Positions 1-8,792 of a stretch of 34,473 nt of DNA are shown one piece after another (the stretch's first letter is position 1; every line of letters begins with the position of its first letter). Source of the DNA: a virus; the IMG/VR virus record IMGVR_UViG_3300042298_004611, positions 1-34,473 of that record; one strand, written 5' to 3'. The translations under genes and the position numbers were made by a program. The notes below the pieces were generated by a model. That model was not told the DNA's origin. It searched no databases and was given only the letters and a program-made list of their open reading frames with translations.

Positions 1-1163
1 GTGGGAGGTGAACCAACTAACGAACGATTACTTGGGAACACCGGAAATGCCCATTTACCACATTTCTTGTATTTACCCGTATGATTTGACGGAAAATCTG
101 CGTCAAAATCTATCCAATTGCCATTTTTATCTTCAAAACGCATTTGATCCTGCATACCACCTGTTACGTTAGCTATAATAGGAGTACCTACAATCATAGC
201 TTCAGTAAGTGACAACCCCCAACCTTCATTTGATGTCAAAAGAATTTGAGCATCTGCCATATTATAGAAAAAATTAAGTTGATTAGCGGCAATTTTGCTA
301 GTAGAAAAAATTATATTTTTATAATCCTTTCCAAATAAATAATTATTAACTGCTAATAAATCTGTGCCAGCATCTGATACTAATTCAGTATGAAGAATAA
401 AAAGACATTTATCTGCTTTTTCTTTTGGAAGTTGGTCTATAAAATATTTCCAGGCTAATAGAGTATCAGGAATAGATTTACGACGAATATTTCTTGAATT
501 AAAGAATAAAATAAAATCAATATCTCGCTTTCCTAAAACATTAGATTTAAATAATTTATAATCATTGTAATCAGGAGATTCTTCAGTTATAGGTCTAAAA
601 ACTTTAGTGCTTACACCATGAGGTACGTAATCAATTACCTTATTTTTAACCTTATCACCTAAAACAAGTTTATTAATATTAACTGTTTGTTTTGAAATGC
701 CTAGCAAGGCATCACATGACTCATAGTAAGGTTTATTATACATTGGAGCTGGGTAATCGTCCCAAATGTTAAGGTATACTATTGGGAGTTTTTTACGAAT
801 TTCGTTTTCAATAGAAAATAACCAAGTAAAGTAACGAGGATCCGTAATTAAAAAGATAGCATCAATCTTATCGTGTTTGATAATACTTCTAATAAGATTT
901 GCATCTCCATATCCATTATTAGGAATAACATGAACATAAGCATCTTCAATTCCTAACATTTGGTTTACTTCATTGCTAATATCAAGGCGTTTACCTTGAT
1001 CAGGATGTTGAACAGCTGCCCCAATATTAATCCAATTGTAATGGTGAGCGGTGTTTAACACCAATTCTTTTCCCATGTTTCCTACTCCAGATGGGAGACG
1101 AATATCGTCTGTAAGCAATAGAATTTTTTTTCTTTGCTCTTGAGGGATATAACCTTCTATCAT
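1..1163 (-). CDS. Glycosyltransferase family 4 (GT-B), 3' end cut off by window edge
   Basis: This gene starts at ATG 1163 and is open without a stop for 387 codons to the window edge, so its C-terminus lies outside. The N-terminus reads KILLLTDDIRLPSGVG, a typical first strand and glycine-rich loop of a GT-B glycosyltransferase. At roughly residues 310-325 there is an EGWGLSLTEAM stretch, which has the E-x7-E spacing of the GT4 nucleotide-sugar binding site, followed by GTPIIANVTGG. The enzyme would transfer a sugar from an NDP-sugar in the host cytoplasm. The acceptor cannot be told from sequence; host surface glycan, virion glycan or modified DNA are all possible. It follows the small RHH-like gene by 3 bases and is probably cotranscribed with it. 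Family call is secure, substrate is unknown. Confidence 0.85.
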   Translation of the reverse strand, partial: MIEGYIPQEQRKKILLLTDDIRLPSGVGNMGKELVLNTAHHYNWINIGAAVQHPDQGKRLDISNEVNQMLGIEDAYVHVIPNNGYGDANLIRSIIKHDKIDAIFLITDPRYFTWLFSIENEIRKKLPIVYLNIWDDYPAPMYNKPYYESCDALLGISKQTVNINKLVLGDKVKNKVIDYVPHGVSTKVFRPITEESPDYNDYKLFKSNVLGKRDIDFILFFNSRNIRRKSIPDTLLAWKYFIDQLPKEKADKCLFILHTELVSDAGTDLLAVNNYLFGKDYKNIIFSTSKIAANQLNFFYNMADAQILLTSNEGWGLSLTEAMIVGTPIIANVTGGMQDQMRFEDKNGNWIDFDADFPSNHTGKYKKCGKWAFPVFPSNRSLVGSPP

Positions 1164-1166
1164 TTA

Positions 1167-1352
1167 TTAAATATCTAAATCGTTGTGATTATGTAATTGT
1201 TTTCTAAAACTTTCATCGGTAAGATACAAATGAATTGCTCGATCGGCAAGTTTTTGGAATGAAAACTTTCGTTTTACACACTCAATTTTAAATGTTTCGA
1301 AAAGACCACTTTGGATCTTTACGCTTGTTAGTGTCATTTCTTTTTTATTCAT
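1167..1352 (-). CDS. Small ribbon-helix-helix-like protein
   Basis: A 61-residue protein. It begins with a few polar residues, then TLTSVKIQ as a possible beta strand, then two predicted helices (about residues 17-32 and 33-50) with many basic residues. That size and strand-helix-helix order fit an Arc/MetJ-type ribbon-helix-helix DNA-binding protein, which would act as a dimeric repressor. ATG 1352 is used here; a second ATG five codons later (MTLTSV) would give a tighter RHH domain and is equally plausible. It sits between the RecB-like nuclease (35-base gap) and the GT4 gene (3-base gap). The fold is inferred from pattern only, so other small helical phage proteins are not excluded. Confidence 0.5.
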   Translation of the reverse strand: MNKKEMTLTSVKIQSGLFETFKIECVKRKFSFQKLADRAIHLYLTDESFRKQLHNHNDLDI

Positions 1353-1387
1353 AACATATTATTTGATATACATATATAGGGATTCGA

Positions 1388-2335
1388 TTAAAGTTGATTT
1401 TTATCGCAAAGAGTCATATCATTGTTAAATGAACAAAATTGACAATTCCACTTTGACGGAACCTTTAGTTGTGGACCTGTATTATACGAACCATCTTTGT
1501 GGAAGGCAAATTCTATAAACTCATTTAGTCGTTTAATTGCTTTATTAATTTTAATTTTACCTGAGGTTGGGATATGGATTTGGATTCTTTTTTCAGGATA
1601 GTCTCCACCTTCATATATTTTTCTTTTAACAATGAAATATTCAATATTAATATTATCTACGGGGAAATCATATTGTTGGGAAAAGAATTGTTTGTAGAAA
1701 ATTAGTTGCATGTTTTTAACTTCATCAGCTTTTTCTTTATCTTTCCAGCCGCGAGTAGAAGTTTTGATGTCAATAATCTTTATAGTTCTTTCTTGTTCAT
1801 TGTATAATACAACATCCAGAAATCCGCGATAAATAACGTTTTTAAACGCGGGGTTAGGTGTTAATTGGATAGGCACTTCACACCCAACAATCCACCAGTT
1901 TTTCTTTTTAAAATACAGATTTTTTTTCTTTTTAAACCAATTGATAATAGCTATACCATCATCAAAAAATTCTTTTAATTCTGTAGAATTTGAAAAGTGT
2001 ACTTTGTTATTTTTTTCGTAATCTTCTCTATATTGCTTTCTAAGTGTTTCTTCAAAGTGAGCTACTAAATCAATTCGGTCTGCAGATGCTGTACTTTGTT
2101 CATACATTGTAGTTAAATACAATTGTAATGACTCATGAATTGCGGTTCCAAAAGTCATATGAATAGAAGATTCGGTTTTTTTATGCCCATCCCGATATTG
2201 GAGTGCCCACTTGTGTGGGCAGCTTTCAAACATCGAGAATTGACTAAACGATATCGATTTTTGATATCTATAATCAATGTCGGGGGGAGTAGATTGTTGT
2301 ACCTCTTTAATTATTGAGGGAGTCTTTTTTTTCAT
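1388..2335 (-). CDS. PD-(D/E)XK exonuclease, RecB/Cas4-like, with probable Fe-S cluster
   Basis: A 315-residue nuclease. Residues 29-48 carry SFSQFSMFESCP, the usual start of RecB/AddB-type nuclease domains. GTAIHE (63-68) matches the conserved His motif. The catalytic core is D174 (GFLDVV) followed by D189-I-K191 (IIDIKTS), and Q210xxxY214 is the QhxxY motif. Four cysteines (C39, C298, C301, C310) have the one-plus-three spacing that holds a 4Fe-4S cluster in AddB and Cas4 proteins. It is therefore likely a DNA exonuclease used in recombination, end processing or host DNA degradation. Its start overlaps the end of the upstream glycosyltransferase by 29 bases. Family assignment is strong; the biological role is inferred. 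Confidence 0.85.
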   Translation of the reverse strand: MKKKTPSIIKEVQQSTPPDIDYRYQKSISFSQFSMFESCPHKWALQYRDGHKKTESSIHMTFGTAIHESLQLYLTTMYEQSTASADRIDLVAHFEETLRKQYREDYEKNNKVHFSNSTELKEFFDDGIAIINWFKKKKNLYFKKKNWWIVGCEVPIQLTPNPAFKNVIYRGFLDVVLYNEQERTIKIIDIKTSTRGWKDKEKADEVKNMQLIFYKQFFSQQYDFPVDNINIEYFIVKRKIYEGGDYPEKRIQIHIPTSGKIKINKAIKRLNEFIEFAFHKDGSYNTGPQLKVPSKWNCQFCSFNNDMTLCDKNQL

Positions 2336-3170
2336 ATTTGTTATTTAGTCCTGAGAGTTTAAATTGTTCATCCCCGGGTTCATACCAAGTAAAAGATTTA
2401 TTGAGGAGTACTTTTACAGGTAAAAATAAACATTTATTATTCCAAGAAAAATAAATTTGCATAAAAGAATTTTCATTACTACTTCCCATAGAATGGTATA
2501 CTTTATAATCCTCTCTAACGTCATATAAATCATAACCAAATTCAGTAAATACTAAAGTATGAGCTACTTGACCATTTGGGTGTACTTCTCCCCCAATATG
2601 TTTTTGAGTATAATCGTCCATTTCACCCAAAAGACGACCATATTTTTGATAAATTTGATTTAAGATTTTAAATGAAGATATACCAAAGGCATGAGCAGCA
2701 TGTTTAGGGTAATCATTACCCCCTTCATACACTACTCCACAAAAATATCCACAATTTTCATATGTGTTAAATTTTTCTACCAGGTAAGAATCCCAATTAT
2801 GATCATTTACAAAACAATCATCTTCATTAAAGATGTAATAATCAAAATAATCCTGGTATTCTACAAATATGTCTGACCAGGCTCCATAACTCATTCCTTT
2901 ATTTTCTCTAAAACGTAGTTCTACAGGAGTACCTTTAATTTCTTTAGGGGTAATTTTAACTATATCATTTAAATAATGAAAATCTTCAGGTCTAAAATTA
3001 AAATTAAATATAATTTTAGTTAAAGATTGTTCATATTTAGTTAAAGTATCAATATGAAGTTTTAAAAATAATAATCTATCATTTTTTTGTTCTTCAATTT
3101 CAACTCTTCTATCTCCTAGATAAAAATTAGATATATAACATACTCTAGATTTCATTAATTGTGTATTCAT
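2307..3170 (-). CDS. Putative GT-A-like glycosyltransferase
   Basis: A 287-residue protein. Residues about 90-125 contain ENKGMSYGAW and then YYIFNEDDCFVND. This looks like a GT-A glycosyltransferase with an acidic, DxD-like metal and nucleotide-binding motif (NEDD). The remainder has aromatic-rich stretches but no other motif I recognise. ATG 3170 gives the longest form. A second ATG at 3155 (MKSRVCYISNFYLGD) looks like a more natural N-terminus and shortens the overlap with the upstream GT2 gene to 11 bases. It is placed directly after the GT2 gene, so the pair may add successive sugars. Certainty is moderate for the fold and low for the substrate. Confidence 0.6.
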   Translation of the reverse strand: MNTQLMKSRVCYISNFYLGDRRVEIEEQKNDRLLFLKLHIDTLTKYEQSLTKIIFNFNFRPEDFHYLNDIVKITPKEIKGTPVELRFRENKGMSYGAWSDIFVEYQDYFDYYIFNEDDCFVNDHNWDSYLVEKFNTYENCGYFCGVVYEGGNDYPKHAAHAFGISSFKILNQIYQKYGRLLGEMDDYTQKHIGGEVHPNGQVAHTLVFTEFGYDLYDVREDYKVYHSMGSSNENSFMQIYFSWNNKCLFLPVKVLLNKSFTWYEPGDEQFKLSGLNNKYEKKDSLNN

Positions 3171-3891
3171 TATTATTATCTTTAAATCTATTTCCTAACT
3201 GGTCTTCAAATACTCCTTTGTATTGGCCATAAGTAAAAGTTGGATAACAGTATCCATATTGATTATATATTTTTGAAAATATAGCAGCATCTAAATTCCG
3301 AGTCTGAGGTGAGGGGTAAAATATGTTACCTTCTTTAAATACTTTAGTCCTAAATGATACTTGAGATCCATCTACTTTGCAATAGGGGTAAATAGGTTCT
3401 TCGTATTGATTTAAAATATTATAAATTGAACCTTGGTGGGTATAGTTTGTAGTGGGGGTGCTTTGAGAATAATGATCTAATGAAGGATTAAAAAACATTA
3501 CTTTAGAATAAGCCCAATTTACCTCAGGATTAAGGTTATAGTATTCATTTAAATACTCAAAATAACCATCTATAATAGCATCATCATCACATAAAATTAT
3601 AACCGCATCCGAATCAGAATTATGAATAGCATTATTCATAAAATCTCCGTGACGGGAACCTCCTTGAGATGATTTTTGTTCTTCGGAATCATATATAGCT
3701 ACATAATTAACTTTAGAATTATCTAAGCCATAATTTAATAATGTAGATTTAAAGTTATCATCTCCAGAATCGTCTATAAATTCTAAATTCCAGTTTTGGT
3801 AAGATAGATTTTTAATACTTTCTAGAGCATTTAAAACCATTTTAGGACGCTTGTAATAAGCTAAAATAATTAAAAACTTTAAATCTTTCAT
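3145..3891 (-). CDS. Glycosyltransferase family 2
   Basis: A 248-residue protein. It opens with FLIILAYYKRPKMVLNALESI, the standard GT2 first strand and helix, then has LEFIDDSGDD (about residues 36-45). The metal-binding acidic triplet is ILCDDDAII at about residues 99-107. These are the hallmarks of an inverting GT-A transferase using a UDP- or other NDP-sugar. It overlaps the SDR gene by 4 bases (ATGA type) and the next glycosyltransferase by 26, so it belongs to the same transcription unit as the biosynthetic cassette upstream. The acceptor is unknown. The closest alternative is a GT2-like protein with a non-sugar role, which I consider unlikely. Confidence 0.8.
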   Translation of the reverse strand: MKDLKFLIILAYYKRPKMVLNALESIKNLSYQNWNLEFIDDSGDDNFKSTLLNYGLDNSKVNYVAIYDSEEQKSSQGGSRHGDFMNNAIHNSDSDAVIILCDDDAIIDGYFEYLNEYYNLNPEVNWAYSKVMFFNPSLDHYSQSTPTTNYTHQGSIYNILNQYEEPIYPYCKVDGSQVSFRTKVFKEGNIFYPSPQTRNLDAAIFSKIYNQYGYCYPTFTYGQYKGVFEDQLGNRFKDNNNEYTINEI

Positions 3892-4529
3892 AACCCACCA
3901 GTTAATTTAATAGTAGTTCCATTAATGTATTCATTGTTAATAATAAAATCAATAGTACTAGCTATTTCTTTAGGAGTACCTAAACGTTTAGCTGGGATAG
4001 TGTTTATAGTAGTTTGGATAAATTCTTCTGGAAGAGTATAAGTAAGCCCACCATCCATATAACCTAACTGGATGCAATTAGCTGTAATGCCTTTTGAAGC
4101 ATTTTCTAGAGCAATAGTTTTTACTAAGTTTTCATAGTAGGCTTTAATAGCAGCATAGACTGAGGTTCCTATAATATTTCGATCTACTGTAATACTTGAT
4201 GCTATAATGATTCTCCCATATTCTTTAGCTCTCATATCTTTTAAAGCTCGAGCTATGCATTCTGTAACACCTTTAATATTAATTTCTATTTGTTTAGAAA
4301 GTTCAATACTATTAGATTCATACTTATGAATAAATGAATTATAGTTATAATTAGAAAATATAATTACTACATCAGTATCAGGATTTTTAGAAAAATAATT
4401 AGATATGTCGTGTTCTTTAGTAAAATTTACCAATGTTGAACTTATAGAATTTACATCATATTGATTTAAAAACTTTATTACTTGAGAACCTAATCCACCA
4501 GAACCTCCAAAAAACGCTATTTTTTTCAT
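3888..4529 (-). CDS. Short-chain dehydrogenase/reductase, FabG-like
   Basis: A 213-residue SDR. The nucleotide-binding loop GGSGGLG is at residues 8-14. The catalytic set is N84, S112, Y125 and K129 (YAAIK), and the C-terminal GG pair follows TTIKLT. At 213 residues it is somewhat shorter than FabG (about 245). SDRs of this group reduce ketones with NAD(P)H. Because its ATG overlaps the stop of a ketoacyl-ACP synthase III gene by 4 bases, the simplest reading is that it reduces the 3-ketoacyl product of that enzyme. Reduction of a keto-sugar in the same cassette is an alternative. Family call is firm, substrate is inferred from context. Confidence 0.85.
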   Translation of the reverse strand: MKKIAFFGGSGGLGSQVIKFLNQYDVNSISSTLVNFTKEHDISNYFSKNPDTDVVIIFSNYNYNSFIHKYESNSIELSKQIEINIKGVTECIARALKDMRAKEYGRIIIASSITVDRNIIGTSVYAAIKAYYENLVKTIALENASKGITANCIQLGYMDGGLTYTLPEEFIQTTINTIPAKRLGTPKEIASTIDFIINNEYINGTTIKLTGGL

Positions 4530-5458
4530 TTATAATCTAATTTTAAATAAGCTACTCCATAAGTCCATCCAGACCCAATAGCTGCTAGAATCAATTCACT
4601 ACCAGTTTTAATAAGATTATTTTTAATTAACTTATATAAAGCCATAGGTACTGAAGCTCCAGCAGTATTAGCATATTCTATCATATTAAAACATACTTTA
4701 GATTCCGGAAAGTTTAAAATTTTAGCCGTTTCTTTAAGTACATTATGAGATGGTTGGTGTGGAACCATATAGTCAATTTTATTAATATCTATATTATTCT
4801 GGGAAAGTAATAGATTTATTTCACGAGGCAAAGTTATAGTTCCAAACTTATATACCTCTTTACCATTCATATTAAATTTAGAATCTCTATCGCAATTAAA
4901 ATTTTCCCACCCAGTACCATCAGCTCCTAATTTACTAACAAAATTTAAATTATTAGATTGAGTTAAAATTAAAGCTGCAGATCCATCTCCAAAAAAACAA
5001 GAATTTTTATCATTCCAATCTGTAATTTTAGAGTAGGTTTCAGTAGATATTAGTAAAATATTTTTATAATTAGATAAAAGATTAGAAGCTAATTCTAAAC
5101 CATATATAAACCCGGAACATACAGCATTAATATCAAAAGCAGGGCATATAGCTCCTAATTTGTTTTGAATCATACATGCTACTGAAGGTGAAACTTTATC
5201 GGCTGATGATGTATTGACTATAATTAAACTTATTTCTGTAGGAGAAATATTAGCATCTTCTAAAGCTTCAATAGCAGCATTAGTACCTAAGGTAACTACA
5301 TTTTCTTCTAAACTTGCTATATGACGTTGTTTAATTCCTAATTTTTCTTCAATCCATTTAGCCTTACTTCCTGGGGTAGTACTTTCAATATCAGAATTAG
5401 TAATTATATTTCGAGGGACAGACTGACCTATTCCTAATATTTTTATATTAGATTTCAT
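4526..5458 (-). CDS. 3-oxoacyl-ACP synthase III-like enzyme (KAS III)
   Basis: A 310-residue thiolase-fold enzyme of normal KAS III length. The catalytic triad is intact: C114 in NAVCSGF, H234 in VPHQPS and N264 in YANTAGAS. GDGSAA (157-162) and the C-terminal IGSGWTYG also match. KAS III enzymes condense an acyl-CoA with malonyl-ACP; some relatives instead transfer acyl groups to hydroxyl or amino groups of sugars and natural products. No acyl carrier protein gene is visible nearby, so host ACP or CoA would be needed. The gene overlaps the SDR by 4 bases and the PhyH-type dioxygenase by 11. An intact KAS III in a phage is unusual, and its base composition looks like its neighbours. No frameshift is seen. 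Confidence 0.9.
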   Translation of the reverse strand: MKSNIKILGIGQSVPRNIITNSDIESTTPGSKAKWIEEKLGIKQRHIASLEENVVTLGTNAAIEALEDANISPTEISLIIVNTSSADKVSPSVACMIQNKLGAICPAFDINAVCSGFIYGLELASNLLSNYKNILLISTETYSKITDWNDKNSCFFGDGSAALILTQSNNLNFVSKLGADGTGWENFNCDRDSKFNMNGKEVYKFGTITLPREINLLLSQNNIDINKIDYMVPHQPSHNVLKETAKILNFPESKVCFNMIEYANTAGASVPMALYKLIKNNLIKTGSELILAAIGSGWTYGVAYLKLDYK

Positions 5459-6317
5459 AATTTAAAATATCTTTCTTAGATAAATCTTTTTCAGCGTACA
5501 TACCATTAGCAATATCTGAGAACATTGGGGAATAATAATGATTACACCCTTCAAAGTAATAATGTGTAGCCTGGGCGTATCGAGTTGAGTTAGGATCTAA
5601 GATAGAAGCACCCCCATGAAGTAGATTAGATGCCCAAATTATAGTTTGACCTTTTTTTCCTATCCACTTTTTTTTATAACCGTTCATAACTTCAACTAGT
5701 TGTAATAGAAAATTTTCATATTCATGATAATTATCAAATTGATTTCCAAATTCAACAACTGGGAGATTTAAATGTTGGAAATTATAATGGGGCCATTTAT
5801 GGCTACCTGGAACGATATTTAATGGACCACAATCTTCAGTTATATCTTGTAGTGCGGTCCAAGTTCCAACCATCCAACGTTCAGGCTGAGTGTAGAAATG
5901 AATAGAATCTTGATGTAGCGGTTGATTACTTCCATATAAAAAATTAATGGTTTGAAATGGGATAGGTTTACGGTTGTATAATAATTCTAAAGTATTTAAA
6001 ATTTTAGGATGTTGGGCAATACCTAAAATATAAGGATTAGTTTTCCATCCTTCAAAAATACGAGGTGCTTCTGAGTAGTGATATCTAGAATCTTGAGTGG
6101 GTAAAGTTTCTAATTCTTTAAATACTTGTTTTAATAAGTTATTGATATAATCTTCTGTAAGCTCTAGATCAATTACTATATATCCTTTCTCATTATATTC
6201 AATTAATATAGATTTTTCTTCTTCAGTGTAATTAGAATTTTTTAATAATTGAGGAAAGAAAGGGGATTCAATCCAAGGAATATCTAAAGAGTTTTTATCA
6301 GTAAAATAATTTTTCAT
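5448..6317 (-). CDS. Phytanoyl-CoA dioxygenase family protein (2OG/Fe(II))
   Basis: A 289-residue enzyme with the facial triad of PhyH-type oxygenases: H135 and D137 in LHQDSIHF, and H234 in NLLHGGA. R246 (STRYAQATHYY) would bind the 2-oxoglutarate carboxylate. The GPLNIVPGSHKW stretch (165-175) is also typical of the family. These enzymes hydroxylate small molecules, including acyl chains, amino acids and natural-product intermediates. Being wedged between a KAS III and a hexapeptide acyltransferase, it may hydroxylate the acyl or sugar product of the cassette (inference). Catalytic residues are complete, so it is probably active. Confidence 0.85.
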   Translation of the reverse strand: MKNYFTDKNSLDIPWIESPFFPQLLKNSNYTEEEKSILIEYNEKGYIVIDLELTEDYINNLLKQVFKELETLPTQDSRYHYSEAPRIFEGWKTNPYILGIAQHPKILNTLELLYNRKPIPFQTINFLYGSNQPLHQDSIHFYTQPERWMVGTWTALQDITEDCGPLNIVPGSHKWPHYNFQHLNLPVVEFGNQFDNYHEYENFLLQLVEVMNGYKKKWIGKKGQTIIWASNLLHGGASILDPNSTRYAQATHYYFEGCNHYYSPMFSDIANGMYAEKDLSKKDILNYEI

Positions 6318-6874
6318 TTTTTAAAATTTGGATCATTAGATAATCTAATAGTATTTTCTTTATTTCTAGATTTATGGAGCTTAGCAGGTTGTCCTAAATA
6401 TACTCCCCAAGATTTTAATTCATTTTTAGTATAAACAAAACTTTTAGCTCCTACAGCACAACCCTCAGGAAGAGTAACTCCGGGAAATACCATAACATCA
6501 GAAGCAATACCCGAATAATCTTCAAAAGTAATATCACCACGGTAAATTTTATTACTTCCCCAGAATTCATTTACGGGACCAAATTCACCTGTGTAATCTT
6601 CAGAGGCACAAAATAATTTTGAACCATACCCGATCCAAGACCAATTACCTAATTTAATTTTATGTGCTCGTCCTCCTCCTAAAACAGCATGAGAACAAAT
6701 TTGAATATTATCGCCGGTTTCTAAAGCTGTGGTAATTAAAGTAAAAGGATCAATACGAACATTATTTCCTAAATGTACATTACTAGGATTAGTAAAAATT
6801 ACATTATGACCAATAAAAACATTTTCACCACAAGAACCTAAATGTTGTTTTATTTCTTCATTCCAACCTATCAT
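6314..6874 (-). CDS. Left-handed beta-helix acyltransferase (hexapeptide repeat)
   Basis: A 186-residue protein made largely of hexapeptide-type repeats, for example VFIGHNVIF, VHLGNNVRI and IQICSHAVLGGG. The C-terminal coil ends with AVGAKSFV and YLGQPAKL, as in WbbJ and maltose O-acetyltransferase relatives. Such trimers move acetyl or other acyl groups from CoA to a sugar hydroxyl or amino group. H67 (CSHAVLGGG) is a candidate catalytic histidine, though the usual position could not be confirmed without alignment. It overlaps both neighbours by 4 bases. In this cassette it likely acylates the amino sugar made by the DegT enzyme (inference). Confidence 0.8.
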   Translation of the reverse strand: MIGWNEEIKQHLGSCGENVFIGHNVIFTNPSNVHLGNNVRIDPFTLITTALETGDNIQICSHAVLGGGRAHKIKLGNWSWIGYGSKLFCASEDYTGEFGPVNEFWGSNKIYRGDITFEDYSGIASDVMVFPGVTLPEGCAVGAKSFVYTKNELKSWGVYLGQPAKLHKSRNKENTIRLSNDPNFKK

Positions 6875-7557
6875 AGTTTTGTAATTTTAAAAATTTCATG
6901 TGTGTGTCCACTTTGAGATACAAAGTCCATCCATTTAGTAAGATTTAAATTGTAGCTTTCACAATAATTTTTTAATTCTTTTAATTCTATAAAACTATCA
7001 GAATAATAATTTGAATTGATATAATTTTCTAAATATCCAATTCTTGGGGAATCGGATGTAAAACAAGAAAATACAATACTAGCATTTTCATTATAATCAA
7101 ATATTGTTTTAAGTTCATCTAAAATTAAAAATGAATCTTTGATTTGTAAATGAGTAAAAACAGAAATTAAGATAACTGCATCAATTTTATTATGTTGTAT
7201 AATAGTTTTATAATCTTCAACAAATCCAAAATTTACTCTAGGATCATTAAAATATTTTTTTCCAGTTTCTATTCTTTGGGGACCCCATCCCGTACTAGGT
7301 TCTAATCCAAAATATTTAAATTCATTTAATCTTTCACTTATAAAGTTAGATAAAATTCCGGCGCCACATCCATAATCAATAATTGAAAGATTTTCTTTAA
7401 AATCATTTTTTATAGCATCTGTAAAGCAGGACATACCTATAGAAGCTAAAGGTTCAATGTTAGAACCACCATACGCTTCTGATGGGGGTGATTGAAATAA
7501 GGGTAAATTTTTAGTAGTTGACCAATATTCAAACCAGTGTTTATATTTATTATCCAT
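6871..7557 (-). CDS. Class I SAM-dependent methyltransferase
   Basis: A 228-residue protein. Motif I is clear at residues 59-68 (IIDYGCGAGI). The acidic residue ending strand 2 lies in FGLEPS. DAVILISVFTHL fits motif IV and the following strand. No DNA-specific target motif (such as DPPY or NPPY) is visible, so a small molecule or sugar is the more likely substrate than DNA. The N-terminus, rich in aromatic residues (HWFEYWSTT), is not informative. It overlaps the acyltransferase gene by 4 bases. Upstream is a short gap holding a heptamer repeat. The methyltransferase fold is well supported, the acceptor is unknown. Confidence 0.8.
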   Translation of the reverse strand: MDNKYKHWFEYWSTTKNLPLFQSPPSEAYGGSNIEPLASIGMSCFTDAIKNDFKENLSIIDYGCGAGILSNFISERLNEFKYFGLEPSTGWGPQRIETGKKYFNDPRVNFGFVEDYKTIIQHNKIDAVILISVFTHLQIKDSFLILDELKTIFDYNENASIVFSCFTSDSPRIGYLENYINSNYYSDSFIELKELKNYCESYNLNLTKWMDFVSQSGHTHEIFKITKL

Positions 7558-7571
7558 TATTTTATTATTTA

Positions 7572-7598
7572 TTATTTGTTATTTGTTATTTGTTATTT
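7572..7598. repeat. Heptanucleotide tandem repeat (TTATTTG), about 3.9 copies
   Basis: Three exact copies of TTATTTG (7572-7578, 7579-7585, 7586-7592) are followed by TTATTT. The repeat fills most of the 40-base gap between the DegT aminotransferase stop and the methyltransferase start. It lies in the leader of the methyltransferase, where a change in copy number could alter ribosome access. No other tandem repeat of this kind was noticed in the window. Confidence 0.9.
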
Positions 7599-8791
7599 TA
7601 CCATCCTTTTTTAATACAGTCAACAATATATTCTCTTTCTTCAGGAGTAACCCACCAACCAACTGGAATAGCAACTACTTTCCCAATTGTTTTATCTAAA
7701 TTTGGAAGAAAAGAACGATATTCTTTAACACAAGTGTGTTTATCGTTTCGTTCATGAACTTGAGAAACGGCAATTTTACATTCATCCATCCATTTATAAA
7801 ATCCATCTCGGTTTTCAACTAACATTGAATAAATCCAAAATGCTGAATTGTGTCCTTTTTCACGTTTTAATAGAGTTATACCAGGGATGTTTTGGAGGTG
7901 TTCATCATAGTAAGCAGCATTTTCTCTGTGTTTAGAAACAATTTCTTTAGCGTGTTTAAAATTTTCAATTCCTATGGTAGCATTAACATCATTCATATGG
8001 AACTTATATCCCCATTCTTCAATATTAGCTTCACAACGAAAATCTTTTCTGTCTCCATCACGATCAATTCCATACCAACGAATTAATTTACCTCTATTGT
8101 GAAGATCTTTATGAGGTGCAAGTAATAATCCACCATCTACTGAAGTGATATGTTTAATAGCTTGTAAAGAAAACATAGTTAAATTACCATGAGTACCAAT
8201 TGGTTTACCTTTATAAGTAGATCCAAATGAATGAGCACCATCTTCAATTACTGCAGGTTTAAAACCATACATATGGTAAGCTTTATCTTGAATTTTTCTA
8301 ACTTTATCGAGGTCATTAGGGTAACCACCCCAATGCACTAACATGATAGCTTTAGTAGTTGGAGTAATTTTACGTGCTAGATCATCTAAATCCATATTTA
8401 AAGTTTCAGGATCAATATCTACCCACTTAATTTTTAAACCATGAGCTAAAATAGGCCAGTTAGAAGCAGTACAAGTCATAGCTGTAGCTAATACTTCATC
8501 ACCAGGTTGTAAACCAGGCCATTCAGTTTCATATCCAATAACTCCTTCATAGGTTTTATTGTATTTTACTGGTTTTTTAAGTAAATGAAGAGCCAAATGC
8601 AGAGCTGAGGTACCAGAATTTACGGTTTGGACATAGTCATGATTAAAATATTTTTTAAGTTGATTTTCAAATTCTTCAACTTTTGGACCTTGTCCAATAT
8701 AACCACTATTTAATACTTTAGATACTTCTTCAGCAGTCGTATCAGCCATAAAGACTTTAAATAGGGGGATTTTATTTTCTGGGCTAAACAT
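7598..8791 (-). CDS. DegT/DnrJ/EryC1/StrS-type PLP aminotransferase
   Basis: A 397-residue enzyme of usual family length. NSGTSALHLAL (58-68) is the cofactor phosphate-binding region. D184 in IEDGAHSFGS pairs with the pyridine nitrogen, and the Schiff-base lysine is K213 in SLQAIKHITSVDGG. These enzymes transfer an amino group from glutamate to a keto-sugar nucleotide, giving amino sugars for O-antigens, capsules or antibiotics. The gene lies two bases upstream of the end of the GDPD-like gene and leads into the methyltransferase and acyltransferase genes. It is one of two DegT-type genes in the window. All catalytic residues are present. Confidence 0.9.
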   Translation of the reverse strand: MFSPENKIPLFKVFMADTTAEEVSKVLNSGYIGQGPKVEEFENQLKKYFNHDYVQTVNSGTSALHLALHLLKKPVKYNKTYEGVIGYETEWPGLQPGDEVLATAMTCTASNWPILAHGLKIKWVDIDPETLNMDLDDLARKITPTTKAIMLVHWGGYPNDLDKVRKIQDKAYHMYGFKPAVIEDGAHSFGSTYKGKPIGTHGNLTMFSLQAIKHITSVDGGLLLAPHKDLHNRGKLIRWYGIDRDGDRKDFRCEANIEEWGYKFHMNDVNATIGIENFKHAKEIVSKHRENAAYYDEHLQNIPGITLLKREKGHNSAFWIYSMLVENRDGFYKWMDECKIAVSQVHERNDKHTCVKEYRSFLPNLDKTIGKVVAIPVGWWVTPEEREYIVDCIKKGW

Positions 8792-8792
8792 A

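Noticed and set aside
1353-1387. Promoter upstream of the RHH-like gene
   Set aside because: The minus strand has TATATATG but no TTTG at 19-20 bases and no match to the shared element.
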